Positions 18,596 to 27,808 of a stretch of 64,000 nt of DNA are shown piece after piece. Under the pieces are notes generated by a model. The model saw only the letters and a list, made by a program, of their open reading frames with translations. It was not told the DNA's origin and did not search any database. Position 1 is the stretch's first letter. Each line of letters starts with the position of its first letter. Origin of the DNA: Pseudomonas fluorescens. Its GTDB lineage: Bacteria; Pseudomonadota; Gammaproteobacteria; Pseudomonadales; Pseudomonadaceae. Where the stretch lies: NCBI RefSeq assembly GCF_001648775.1, contig NZ_LVEJ01000010.1:62001-126000 (forward strand), in the 5' to 3' direction. Position numbers and translations under genes: made by a program.

Positions 18596-19468
18596 TCATC
18601 GTTGATGCATTGCGCTGGCCAATTGAATAAAGGCCAATGCCGCCGGTGATGCCTGGCGCTGATCGAGCACCGCGAGACCGACCTGCCGCTGGACGACGGG
18701 ATTCAGCGGCACTTTGACGTAGCCGTGCTGTGCCGTATCCGGCAACGACCCCTCAGCCACAACGGTGATCGCATCGCCACGGCTGACCGTGTCGAGGGTG
18801 CTGAGCAATTGCGAGCAGCGGTAGCGAATATTCGGCTGCAATCGCGCGGCATTGAACAGCCGCGAAACCAGCTCCGACGAGCCAGCCTCGGTAAGTACGA
18901 ACGGGTCGTCACAGAGGTCATTCAGGCCGACGGCCGTGCGTGCGGCCAAAGGATGATCAGCCGGGAGCAGGGCGACCATTTGGTCTTCGATCAAGGCAAA
19001 GGTATCGAAGCGCTCTTGGGGAAGCACCACGAACCCGATATCGATCCGTCGCTCCTCCAGCCACTGGATCACTTGCCGGTCCGGGCCTTCATCAATGTGC
19101 ACTTCGATGCCGGGATGCGCTTCGCGATAGCGCCGCAGAATAGTCGGCAGCAGCTTGATCGAAGATGTTGGACCGAATGAGCCAATGCGCAATGTGCCGC
19201 GTTTCATCCCCCGCGCATCGGCGGCCTCCTGGCGCAGGGTGTTGGCCAACCCGAGCATCGCCCGTGCGCGCAGCAGCAACTGTTCACCGATATCGCTGAG
19301 TTCCACTGGCGATTGATGCCGGCGCAGCAATTCGATACCCAACTCCTGCTCCAGCGATTTCAGCGCATGCGACACCGCTGATTGCGAAATGCCCAGACGA
19401 TGGGCGGCGAGGGTGAAACCGCGCAATTCGGCCACCAGCGAGAAAATCTCCAGTTGCGTCAGGGTCAT
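18596..19468 (-). CDS. LysR-type transcriptional regulator
   Basis: 290 residues with an N-terminal winged HTH (MTLTQLEIFSLVAELRGFTL, SQSAVSHALKSLE) and a C-terminal periplasmic-binding-like effector domain. It is divergent from an EamA transporter gene with 76 bases between the starts, the usual layout for a regulator of its neighbour. The effector is not evident. Confidence 0.88.
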   Translation of the reverse strand: MTLTQLEIFSLVAELRGFTLAAHRLGISQSAVSHALKSLEQELGIELLRRHQSPVELSDIGEQLLLRARAMLGLANTLRQEAADARGMKRGTLRIGSFGPTSSIKLLPTILRRYREAHPGIEVHIDEGPDRQVIQWLEERRIDIGFVVLPQERFDTFALIEDQMVALLPADHPLAARTAVGLNDLCDDPFVLTEAGSSELVSRLFNAARLQPNIRYRCSQLLSTLDTVSRGDAITVVAEGSLPDTAQHGYVKVPLNPVVQRQVGLAVLDQRQASPAALAFIQLASAMHQR

Positions 19469-19544
19469 GAGTGAATGCTCATTTTACGATGATCAGGAAT
19501 GAGATGAATGATACGCCATCCATTCAATTTCCTTGGGAAGCGTC

Positions 19545-20492
19545 ATGCGTAATGTTCAACAAACCCACGCGCAATCGTCCGACATGCCGGTCTATCTAAC
19601 GTTGGCCGCAGTGACCATGATCTGGGGCGGCACGTTTGTCGCCGGGCGCTTTCTGGCGGGCAGCCTCAGTCCGATGTTCGCCGCGAGCCTGCGTTTTTTG
19701 CTGGCAAGCGCCGCGTTGCTCGGCTTTCTGTGGGTGGCGCGGATGCCTCTGGCACGACCGACGCGTCGCCAGTGGCTGCAACTGACGCTGCTGGGGTTGT
19801 TCGGGATCTTCTTTTACAACCTGTGTTTCTTTTATGGACTGCAGTACATCAACGCGTCGCGCGCTTCGTTGATTGTCGCATTGAACCCGGCGCTGATCGG
19901 CCTCGCTTCATGGCTGCTGTTCAAGGAGCGTCTGGGGCGATTGAAAGTGCTCGGTATCGCCACGTGCATTGCTGGCGCAAGCCTGGTGATCGTCAGTCGC
20001 AACCCGCAACTGTTGGCCGCAACCGCAGATGCGTGGATCGGCGATCTGTTGATTTTCGGCTGTGTCGTCGGCTGGGGTGTGTATTCGCTGTGTTCCCGAG
20101 ACCTCAACCAAACGCTGGGGCCGGTGCAGACCGTGACGTATTCGATTTTGCTCGGGACGGTCATGCTGTGGGCGCTGGCCGCAGTGCGTGGCGAGTTGAG
20201 CTGGACGGTGCTGTGCAATCTCGGCACGCCACAATGGCTGAGCCTGATCTACCTCGGCGTGTTCGGTTCGGCGCTGGCCTACATTGGCTACTATCGCGGC
20301 ATTCGCCAGATTGGCGCGACGCGTTCCGGCGTATTCATCGCGCTCAACCCGTTGACCGCAGTGATCCTCGGCGCCGCGTTGCTTGGCGAACAACTCACGC
20401 CGGCCATGTGCGTGGGCGGCGTGTTGATCCTCGCGGGCATTTACCTGTGCAACAAAGCCTTTGCACCGGGCGTAAAAAAGCGGATTTTATAG
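19545..20492 (+). CDS. EamA/DMT-family inner-membrane transporter
   Basis: 315 residues with ten predicted hydrophobic helices arranged as two EamA repeats (WGGTFVAGRFLAG near 28 and the second repeat from about 165). Probably a metabolite or amino-acid exporter, likely controlled by the divergent LysR gene. ATG at 19545 follows GGGAAG. The substrate is unknown. Confidence 0.82.
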   Translation: MRNVQQTHAQSSDMPVYLTLAAVTMIWGGTFVAGRFLAGSLSPMFAASLRFLLASAALLGFLWVARMPLARPTRRQWLQLTLLGLFGIFFYNLCFFYGLQYINASRASLIVALNPALIGLASWLLFKERLGRLKVLGIATCIAGASLVIVSRNPQLLAATADAWIGDLLIFGCVVGWGVYSLCSRDLNQTLGPVQTVTYSILLGTVMLWALAAVRGELSWTVLCNLGTPQWLSLIYLGVFGSALAYIGYYRGIRQIGATRSGVFIALNPLTAVILGAALLGEQLTPAMCVGGVLILAGIYLCNKAFAPGVKKRIL

Positions 20493-20737
20493 AGAGAGCA
20501 GACAGGCCTATTTACGCTGTGTAGAATCGGGTTACGCATACAATAATAATCGTCTTCTGGCAGCAGAAGCCTCGCCCGCAAGAGCCTTGGGTCGACAATG
20601 AAGATATTCGGGTTTCAACTGATCTACGGTGACTTCCTCGCCCGCAGTGTGCGTGGCATCTCCTGTGCGCCACCCACCCACCTCGCATGACTGACAAATA
20701 ACCCTGGTTAATTGATAAGAAATGATGAGGCGTCACC

Positions 20738-21814
20738 ATGGCAGATTTATACGAAAACCCAATGGGCCTGATGGGCTTTGAATTCATCGAGCTCGCATCG
20801 CCGGTGCCGGGCACGCTGGAGCCGATCTTCGAGATCATGGGCTTCACCAAAGTCGCCACCCACCGCTCCAAGAACGTGCACCTGTACCGTCAGGGCGCGA
20901 TCAACCTGATTCTCAACAACGAACCCAACAGCGTCGCTTCGTACTTCGCGGCTGAACACGGCCCGTCCGTTTGCGGCATGGCGTTCCGCGTCAAGGATTC
21001 GCAAAAAGCCTACAACCGCGCACTGGAACTCGGCGCTCAGCCGATCCACATCGAAACCGGTCCGATGGAGTTGAACCTGCCGGCGATCAAAGGCATTGGC
21101 GGTGCGCCGCTGTACCTGATCGACCGTTTTGGCGAAGGCAGTTCGATCTACGACATCGACTTCGTGTTTATCGAAGGCGTTGATCGCAATCCGGTGGGCG
21201 CCGGTTTGAAAATCATCGACCACCTGACCCACAACGTCTATCGCGGTCGCATGGCCTACTGGGCGAACTTCTACGAGAAGCTGTTCAACTTCCGCGAAAT
21301 CCGCTACTTCGACATCAAGGGCGAATACACCGGCCTGACCTCGAAAGCGATGACCGCACCGGACGGCATGATTCGTATCCCGTTGAACGAAGAATCGTCG
21401 AAGGGCGCCGGGCAGATCGAAGAGTTCCTGATGCAGTTCAACGGCGAGGGCATCCAGCACGTTGCGTTCCTCACCGACGACCTGATCAAGACCTGGGATC
21501 AGTTGAAGAAGATCGGCATGCGCTTCATGACCGCGCCGCCGGACACTTATTACGAAATGCTCGAAGGTCGTCTGCCGAATCACGGCGAGCCGGTCGATCA
21601 GCTGCAATCGCGCGGCATCCTCCTCGACGGCGCGTCGGAGCAGGGCGACAAGCGTCTGCTACTGCAGATCTTCTCGGAAACCCTGATGGGCCCGGTGTTC
21701 TTCGAGTTCATCCAGCGCAAAGGCGATGATGGTTTCGGCGAAGGCAACTTCAAGGCCCTGTTCGAGTCGATCGAGCGTGATCAGGTGCGTCGTGGTGTGC
21801 TCGCTACCGAATAA
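20738..21814 (+). CDS. hpd: 4-hydroxyphenylpyruvate dioxygenase
   Basis: A 358-residue Fe(II) dioxygenase that converts 4-hydroxyphenylpyruvate to homogentisate in tyrosine catabolism. Two VOC modules are present. The iron ligands are the His in [13 protein letters not shown] (about 161), the His in [11 protein letters not shown] (about 240) and the Glu in [20 protein letters not shown] (about 322). The length equals that of the P. fluorescens enzyme. The 245-base upstream gap has no gene; its function as a promoter/leader is likely but no operator was identified. Confidence 0.97.
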   Translation: MADLYENPMGLMGFEFIELASPVPGTLEPIFEIMGFTKVATHRSKNVHLYRQGAINLILNNEPNSVASYFAAEHGPSVCGMAFRVKDSQKAYNRALELGAQPIHIETGPMELNLPAIKGIGGAPLYLIDRFGEGSSIYDIDFVFIEGVDRNPVGAGLKIIDHLTHNVYRGRMAYWANFYEKLFNFREIRYFDIKGEYTGLTSKAMTAPDGMIRIPLNEESSKGAGQIEEFLMQFNGEGIQHVAFLTDDLIKTWDQLKKIGMRFMTAPPDTYYEMLEGRLPNHGEPVDQLQSRGILLDGASEQGDKRLLLQIFSETLMGPVFFEFIQRKGDDGFGEGNFKALFESIERDQVRRGVLATE

Positions 21815-21834
21815 TCCGCTACCCCGCTAAAAAC

Positions 21835-21924
21835 TGTGGGAGCCAGCCTGCTGGCGATAGCGTCTTCAGATTCAACATTGATGTTGACTGACAGATTGCA
21901 ATCGCCAGCAGGCTGGCTCCCACA
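21835..21924. repeat. REP inverted pair, GCCAGC-variant
   Basis: Two 24-base inverted copies (21835-21858 and 21901-21924) starting TGTGGGAGCCAGCCTGCTGG, separated by about 42 bases. This family differs from the GCGAGC type found elsewhere in the window. It lies between the convergent hpd and rarD genes. Confidence 0.85.
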
Positions 21925-21941
21925 TTTGTTTTGTGTTGCGC

Positions 21942-22823
21942 TTATGGGCGGCGTTGGCGCATCAGGTGTTTAAAGCCTTCGAAGACCAGCACCACAACCG
22001 CCAGCCAGATCGGAATGTACGTCAGCCATTCACCGGACTTGATGCTCTCACCGAGCAGCAACGCCACACCGAGCAGCAGCACCGGCTCAACATAACTCAA
22101 CAAGCCAAACAGACTGAACGGCAGCAAGCGGCTGGCAATGATGTACACCACCAGCGCCGATGCACTGATCAAACCGAGCAGCGGGATCAGCCACATCAGC
22201 CCCGGGTATTGATCGAACACGCCAAAACCCTGCTCGCCGCCCTGCACGAACCAGTACGCCACTGGCAGCATCAGGGTCATGTCGACCCACAAACCGCCGA
22301 GGTTGTCGGTCTTCAGGTATTTGCGCAGCACGAAGTACAGCGGATAACCGACCACGACCACCAGCGTCGCCCAGGAAAAACCGCCGACCTGATACAGCTC
22401 ATTGAGCACGCCCAAACTGGCGAAGAACACTGCAATTTTTTGCAGGTACGAGAGGCTTTCGCCGTAGGCAATCCGTCCGGTCAGCACCATCGCCAGTGGC
22501 AGCAGGAAGTATCCCAGCGAAACATCAAGGCTGTAGCCATTGAGCGGCGCCCACATGAACAGCCACAGTTGCACGCCGAGCAGGGCGGCCGAGACGATCA
22601 GCCCGCCGATCAGCTTCGGCTTCGCGGTCATTAGCCGGACCAGTTCCAACACCCGCCGCCATTCGCCCGACACCAGCATGAACACGGTCATGCACGGCAC
22701 GGTCAGCAGCATCCGCCAGCCGAAAATCTCCACGCCACTCAACGGCGTGAGCAACGAGGTGTAGTAATACATGACGGCAAACAGCACCGAGGCTGAAACC
22801 GATAGAGCGATACCTTTAGACAA
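21942..22823 (-). CDS. rarD: RarD-type EamA transporter
   Basis: 293 residues, about ten TM helices. The N-terminal MYYYTSLLTPLSGVEIFGWR is characteristic of RarD ('chloramphenicol-sensitive protein'). The start is TTG at 22823 (MSKGIALS), with GAGGA just upstream; no ATG is available in a suitable place. The substrate is not established for the family. Confidence 0.88.
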   Translation of the reverse strand: MSKGIALSVSASVLFAVMYYYTSLLTPLSGVEIFGWRMLLTVPCMTVFMLVSGEWRRVLELVRLMTAKPKLIGGLIVSAALLGVQLWLFMWAPLNGYSLDVSLGYFLLPLAMVLTGRIAYGESLSYLQKIAVFFASLGVLNELYQVGGFSWATLVVVVGYPLYFVLRKYLKTDNLGGLWVDMTLMLPVAYWFVQGGEQGFGVFDQYPGLMWLIPLLGLISASALVVYIIASRLLPFSLFGLLSYVEPVLLLGVALLLGESIKSGEWLTYIPIWLAVVVLVFEGFKHLMRQRRP

Positions 22824-22963
22824 ACTGTCCTCGCGGGGTTGATGGTCAAACGGGGCGCGAAGGATACGTGGTTTTTGTGCTGAATATTGGCCAGATGCTC
22901 AATATTCTCCACACGCACACATTGCTGTTAACAAGCGTAGTCAGTGTGGCCCGGCTCGAAACC

Positions 22964-25084
22964 TTATTGTGCAACCTGCAAGGGGTTGCCGAAGCGCTTG
23001 ATATACATCTCGCCGAACTTGTAAGAGGCGTAATCGGTGATGTGCCCAATGTCACGATAGACCGGCAAACCATCGACGCTGGTCATGCACGCAGCGTCTT
23101 TGCACTGGACGATTTTCGGGTCAATGACGATCAATCCGGGGTATTCGGCTTTCAGGTCATTGAAGAGTTTTTCCAGCACCGGCTCCTTGGCCCCGGACCA
23201 TGGCGCCGTTGCGCAGAGACTGCTTTGCTCGGCACTGCCCATCAACCCGCGCAACTTCACCTGTTGCAGCAGACAGGTATTGATACCCGGTGGCATGGGC
23301 AGGGTGTTCTCCAGAAACACTGGCGTCGCACCGGATTCGACAATGATATCCAACGCTTTACGGATCGCTACGCCGAGGCGTTGCTGCGACAGTTCCACGC
23401 TGCGAGGGTCATCGCGTCGGGTGACGATGTCATTCTTCAGATAGGCCTCCCAGAACTGGCCGACGATCACGTACTTGAAATGCCTCTTGGCGATCATCTC
23501 GTAATAGCGTTTAGCGGCGTTGTGGCATTTTTCAAACAATGCGTTCTTGTGTTTACTCTCGTCGTAGAGGTAGATCCCGGGCAAGGCCAGGCACGCCGGG
23601 TAGCCCTGTGTGAGCACGGCAAGATTGGCGTCCTTGGCCAGTGTTTCAACAAAGCCCCAGTAGTGATTGGAAAACGAATCGCCCATCAGCAATATTTGTG
23701 GTGCAGCCTGCGCGGCGCCCGACAGGCAGCCAGGATCGGCGCCATCGCTGACCCCCAGACATGCCTCCCGAGTGCCCGGAACAGCAGCTTTCAAGCCGTT
23801 GAACACATCGCTGTAACCTTGATTGAAGCGGCTCGGCCAGCCTTCGTTTCTGACGCTGGCAGCGTGCAGCAGCGACAGGCCGACAGCGGGCACAACCATC
23901 AGCACTACCAGCGTTTTGCCAAAGCCAAGTCTTGCCTTGCGGAACTTGTTTTCGATCAGCACATAGGAAAGCCAGGCGGTAAGGAAGGTGGCGACGAAGT
24001 AAACGATCGTGACTGGCGGGGTGAGGGCGATGCCCATGTAACTCATCACCGCGAGGATTGGCCAATGCCACAAGTACAGGGAGTAAGAGAGGGTGCCGAT
24101 AAACACCAGGGGTTTGAACGCCAGCAACTTCGAGGTGATGCTCGCATCGCCAATACCCTGAAACAGCAACGCAGCAGTGGCGAGGCACACGGCGATGGCG
24201 TGGTATTGCGGAAAGCCCGGCAAGATATCGTCGCGGGTCGCGCAATAGATAATCGTCACAAGCGAAAGCGCACAGACCAGAGAGGCACTCAGACGACTGA
24301 GCCTGAACGTGCCCGTGCTGAAGATCACCGCACAGGAGCCGATCATCAATTCAAAAATCCGCGCGGTGAAGAAGTAGTAATTTTTATCAGGAACGTTGTA
24401 GGACAGGTACAACGCGAGTGCCATGGCCGCCACGGTCAAGCCGAACACAGCCATGTTGAAAACGTTTTTCGCCAAGTAGCGGTGGAGCAACCAGAGGCCC
24501 AGCGGCAGGGCCAGATACCATTGCCATTCGATGGCCAGCGACCAGGTGTGCAACAGCGGCAGGCTTGCCGCGTCGGGTGTGGCGTAACCCGTGGTCACCT
24601 TGGAAAAGTACTGGTTGGAGATGATTAACGAGGTGTACTTTTCGCTTTTGAGAAAGTCGATGTAGTCATCGGGCAAATACAGCAGCGTCGTGACCAGCAA
24701 TGTGACGACCAGTAATGCCACAACGGCCGGTTGTAATCGCCAGATCCGCCGTGTGTAGAACCCTGAGAAAGTGAACGTGCCTTGGTGAAGCGACTTCATG
24801 ATGATCGCGGTAGTCAGATAACCCGAGATCACGAAGAAGATATCGACGCCGATAAAACCGGACGGGAAAAGCGCAAGACCGCCGTGGAAAATCAACACCA
24901 GCAGAACCGCGATCGCGCGAAGTCCGTCAATGTCCGCACGGTAGGCCAGTGAGGGTTGGCGATCGCCGACTGTTGCAGGCTCTATGGCCGAAGAGGGCAG
25001 GCGCAGATCTTTTTTGTCGCCCAGGAGTTTAAGCAGCAACCCGCGCAGTGGCTTCCGGGAGAGCTCGGCGGAGCGATTGGACAT
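22964..25084 (-). CDS. OafA-type membrane O-acyltransferase with C-terminal SGNH domain
   Basis: 706 residues. After a cytoplasmic start, the acyltransferase-3 domain (about 50-400) begins YRADIDGLRAIAVLLVLIFH, with the conserved Arg and His, and has about ten TM segments. The C-terminal part (about 450-700) is an SGNH domain whose nucleophile block is LMGDSFSNHYW. Such proteins O-acetylate LPS O-antigen or exopolysaccharide at the outer face of the inner membrane. It is a single gene with no glycan cluster next to it. Confidence 0.88.
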   Translation of the reverse strand: MSNRSAELSRKPLRGLLLKLLGDKKDLRLPSSAIEPATVGDRQPSLAYRADIDGLRAIAVLLVLIFHGGLALFPSGFIGVDIFFVISGYLTTAIIMKSLHQGTFTFSGFYTRRIWRLQPAVVALLVVTLLVTTLLYLPDDYIDFLKSEKYTSLIISNQYFSKVTTGYATPDAASLPLLHTWSLAIEWQWYLALPLGLWLLHRYLAKNVFNMAVFGLTVAAMALALYLSYNVPDKNYYFFTARIFELMIGSCAVIFSTGTFRLSRLSASLVCALSLVTIIYCATRDDILPGFPQYHAIAVCLATAALLFQGIGDASITSKLLAFKPLVFIGTLSYSLYLWHWPILAVMSYMGIALTPPVTIVYFVATFLTAWLSYVLIENKFRKARLGFGKTLVVLMVVPAVGLSLLHAASVRNEGWPSRFNQGYSDVFNGLKAAVPGTREACLGVSDGADPGCLSGAAQAAPQILLMGDSFSNHYWGFVETLAKDANLAVLTQGYPACLALPGIYLYDESKHKNALFEKCHNAAKRYYEMIAKRHFKYVIVGQFWEAYLKNDIVTRRDDPRSVELSQQRLGVAIRKALDIIVESGATPVFLENTLPMPPGINTCLLQQVKLRGLMGSAEQSSLCATAPWSGAKEPVLEKLFNDLKAEYPGLIVIDPKIVQCKDAACMTSVDGLPVYRDIGHITDYASYKFGEMYIKRFGNPLQVAQ

Positions 25085-25193
25085 GTGCTAATCCCTGGCA
25101 AATTCCGGACGATCGATCACTTTTTCCGTTGGATCGCGCTTGATTCATTCAAAAACAGCCGATTGTATCGGCTGTTGGGGGTTAGGGAAAAGC

Positions 25194-26207
25194 CTAAACC
25201 TGATGCGGTTTACGCCCCGACACAAAATGGCTCACATCGTTGAACCCCGGTGTCGACGCATGCCCCGGCGTCACCAGCGAGTCAATAAACGCTTCGTCCT
25301 CGGCGCTGATCTTCACCGCCTGCGCCTTGCTGTAAGCGTCCCATTGCGCCTCAGTGCGCGGCCCGACAATCGCCGAGGTGACCGCGCGGTTGTTCAATAC
25401 CCAGGCAATCGCGAATTCAACCATGCCGACACCGCGCTGTTCGGTGTACTGATGAATCTGCTGGGCGATGCGCAAGGATTCCACCCGCCATTCGGTTTCC
25501 AGAATGCGTTTGTCCTGGCGCCCGGCGCGGCTGTTGGCGTCCGGTTTGATGTCCGGTGCGTATTTGCCACTGAGCACACCACGCGCCAGCGGGCTGTAAG
25601 GCACTACGCCGAGGCCGTAGGTTTGCGCGGCGGTGATTTGCTCGGTTTCGGCCTGGCGGTTGACGATGTTGTACAGCGGCTGGCTGATCACCGGGCGATC
25701 AACGCCAAGGTTGTCGGCGACGCGGATCACCTCGGCAATCCGCCAGCCGCGATAGTTCGACAAACCCCAGTAGCGAATCTTGCCCTGACGAATCAGATCG
25801 CCAATCGCCGACACGGTCACTTCCAGGGGTGTGTTGTGGTCTTCGCGGTGCAGGTAATAGATGTCGAGATAGTCGGTGCCGAGCCGGGTCAGGCTGGCCT
25901 CGATGCCGTTGAAGATATGTTTACGGCTCAAACCGCTGCGGTTCGGCAAGCCGTCCACCGGGCCGAAACCGACCTTGGTCGCCAACACCCATTCCTGCCG
26001 ATGCCGGGCGATCGCTTCGCCGACGATCTCTTCCGAGCGGCCTTGCGTATAGACGTCGGCGGTGTCGATGAAATTGATTCCCTGATCCCAGGCCTTGTCG
26101 ATGATGCGCAGCGAGTCTTCTGCGCTGGTCTGCTCGCCGAACATCATCGTGCCGAGGGTGAGGGTGGACACCTGCAACCCCGAATGCCCCAGTGTGCGAT
26201 AGCTCAT
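25194..26207 (-). CDS. Aldo/keto reductase
   Basis: 337 residues, TIM-barrel NADPH-dependent oxidoreductase. Catalytic Asp and Tyr lie in FIDTADVYTQGRSEE, Lys in WVLATKVGF, and His in YLHREDHNTPLE. The order and length match the AKR family close to YajO/Tas (potassium-channel beta-subunit-like). It probably reduces an aldehyde or ketone. The adjacent upstream LysR gene runs in the same direction. Confidence 0.88.
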   Translation of the reverse strand: MSYRTLGHSGLQVSTLTLGTMMFGEQTSAEDSLRIIDKAWDQGINFIDTADVYTQGRSEEIVGEAIARHRQEWVLATKVGFGPVDGLPNRSGLSRKHIFNGIEASLTRLGTDYLDIYYLHREDHNTPLEVTVSAIGDLIRQGKIRYWGLSNYRGWRIAEVIRVADNLGVDRPVISQPLYNIVNRQAETEQITAAQTYGLGVVPYSPLARGVLSGKYAPDIKPDANSRAGRQDKRILETEWRVESLRIAQQIHQYTEQRGVGMVEFAIAWVLNNRAVTSAIVGPRTEAQWDAYSKAQAVKISAEDEAFIDSLVTPGHASTPGFNDVSHFVSGRKPHQV

Positions 26208-26276
26208 GCCGATATCCTTTTTGTCGCGGGGAAAGCCTTAATCAAATACCAGAAGCAGGTGACGCGGCAAAGTCAT

Positions 26277-27176
26277 TTATCGGCGCAATGCCGCACAACG
26301 CTCGCGCAAAAATACCTGCAACACCTTGACCCGTTCGGACACTTGCACCCGATGCGGACAAAGCAGATTGAACGGCACACTTTCGCCCTGCCAGTCATCG
26401 AACAGCGTCAGCAAGCGTCCGGCCTGCACGTCCTGGGCGACGTCGAGCCAGGCTTTGTAGGCGATGCCATGCCCGGCCAACGCCCAGCGCCGGGCCACTT
26501 CGCCGTCGTCGCTGAGGTAGTCGCCATGCACTTCGACTTCGACGATTTCATCGTCGCGCGTGAACCGCCAGGTGTTGTAGGGCCGGCCATTACGCAAATA
26601 GAGCAGGGCGCTGTGCTCGCTCAATTCGCCGGGATGTTGCGGGGTGCCATGTTGTGCCAGATAGTCAGGGCTGGCGCAGGCGACACGCCGGTGCTGCGGC
26701 AGAATCGGCAACGCCACCAGTGTCGAATCGCTCGGCACGCCGAAGCGCAGCGCGACGTCAACGGTCTCGCGGAACAAATCGGCATGCCGGTCGTTGAGTA
26801 GCAATTGCAGCTGAATATGCGGGTGCTCGCGCTTGAAGTCGTCCAGCCACGGCAGCAACACGTTGCGCCCGAAGTCGGAGGGCGCCGCCAATTGCAGCAC
26901 GCCGCTGAGGCCCTCGCTCTGCCGCTTCAGCGCCAGCTCGCCTTCGGCCAGTGCCGCCAGCGCCAGACGCACGCTCTCGAGGTATTGCCGACCTTCTTCC
27001 GTCAGACGCATGCTGCGTGTGGAACGCGCGAACAAGCGAATGCCGAGACGGGTTTCCAGGCGTTTCAGGGCAATGCTGGCGGCGGCCGGCGTCAGTTCGA
27101 GTGCCCGCGCGGCAGCGGAAATGCTGCCGGAATCGGCGACACGGACGAAGATCTCCAGATCGAGAATCGAGCTCAT
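26277..27176 (-). CDS. LysR-type transcriptional regulator
   Basis: 299 residues from the ATG at 27176 (MSSILDLEIFVRVADSGSIS), which has AAGGA upstream. N-terminal HTH and C-terminal LysR substrate domain (TPAAASIALKRLE, RLFARSTRSMRLTEEG), in the style of the DsdC/PgrR group. It is divergent from a truncated gene at 27275, which may once have been its target; the aldo/keto reductase downstream is the other candidate. Confidence 0.88.
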   Translation of the reverse strand: MSSILDLEIFVRVADSGSISAAARALELTPAAASIALKRLETRLGIRLFARSTRSMRLTEEGRQYLESVRLALAALAEGELALKRQSEGLSGVLQLAAPSDFGRNVLLPWLDDFKREHPHIQLQLLLNDRHADLFRETVDVALRFGVPSDSTLVALPILPQHRRVACASPDYLAQHGTPQHPGELSEHSALLYLRNGRPYNTWRFTRDDEIVEVEVHGDYLSDDGEVARRWALAGHGIAYKAWLDVAQDVQAGRLLTLFDDWQGESVPFNLLCPHRVQVSERVKVLQVFLRERCAALRR

Positions 27177-27274
27177 TGCTAAAAATCCTTTAAAGATCTT
27201 TGCGTTTTTGCGGGATTTTTCTGTGATTGGCAAGGGTTGACACTGCAATCAATCAACAATCGAGGGGGATACGT

Positions 27275-27400
27275 ATGACCTGGACATTCGATCATCTGGC
27301 CTTCAATACCGCTGACGGTCAGACCTTGCAGGACAGTGCTTTAGAAGCCCCTCACCCTAACCCTCTCCCAGAGGGAGAGGGGACCGACCGTGGTGTTTGA
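27275..27400 (+). pseudogene. Truncated gene remnant, only the N-terminus left
   Basis: After a good ribosome site (GAGGGGGAT) an ATG at 27275 opens a 41-codon frame beginning MTWTFDHLAFNTADGQTLQD. The start resembles VOC/glyoxalase-fold proteins (FDHLAFN). After about 24 codons the frame runs into the C-rich intergenic repeat and stops at 27398-27400. The rest of the gene is absent. It is read as a gene 5' end broken by repeat insertion or deletion, divergent from the LysR gene. Confidence 0.5.
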
Positions 27401-27715
27401 GCGAGTTACGCCGACGTGCACTACCGAGTCGAACTCAGGCCTTGAAAAGCACCAAAATCGGCTCCCTTCTCCCGGTCGAACTCAAATCTTGAAAAGCACG
27501 GCAATCGGCTCCCTTTCCCCCCTCGCCCCCCTGGGGGAGAGGGGACCGACCGTGGTGTTTGAGCGAGTTACGCCGACGTGCACTACCGAGTCGAACTCAG
27601 GCCTTGAAAAGCACCAAAATCGGCTCGCTTCTCCCGAGTCGAACTCAAATCTTGAAAAGCACGGCAATCGGCTCCCTTTCCCCCCTCGCCCCCCTGGGGG
27701 AGAGGGCTGGGGTGA
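27345..27715. repeat. Tandem 162-bp duplication flanked by C-rich Pseudomonas repeats
   Basis: The segment starting GGACCGACCGTGGTGTTTGA at 27381 recurs at 27543, a period of 162 bases, with one single-base insertion difference. Each unit ends in a C-rich block (CCCCTCGCCCCCCTGGGGGA). A further inverted-type C-rich copy starts at about 27349. Within each unit a half-size sub-repeat (CGAACTCA...CTTGAAAAGCAC...AATCGGCT) occurs twice. The 400 bases between the gene remnant and the downstream terminator hold nothing else. Confidence 0.85.
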
Positions 27716-27767
27716 GGGGGAACAGATCTACCGAACACCACAAACCCCAAGCCGAACCCCCAATAAA

Positions 27768-27792
27768 AAACGGCCCTGAAAAGGGCCGTTCT
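27768..27792 (-). terminator. Terminator of the ACS-type MFS transporter gene
   Basis: On the minus strand CGGCCCT pairs with AGGGCCG around a 4-base loop, followed by TTTTTTATTG. It lies about 20 bases after the stop at 27809. Confidence 0.85.
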
Positions 27793-27808
27793 TCCTCGCA
27801 TCAAAACC

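Noticed and set aside
22868..24628. 586-codon plus-strand frame opposite the acyltransferase gene
   Set aside because: Gln/His/Arg-rich translation typical of a reverse-complement shadow; the minus-strand protein has intact acyltransferase and SGNH motifs.
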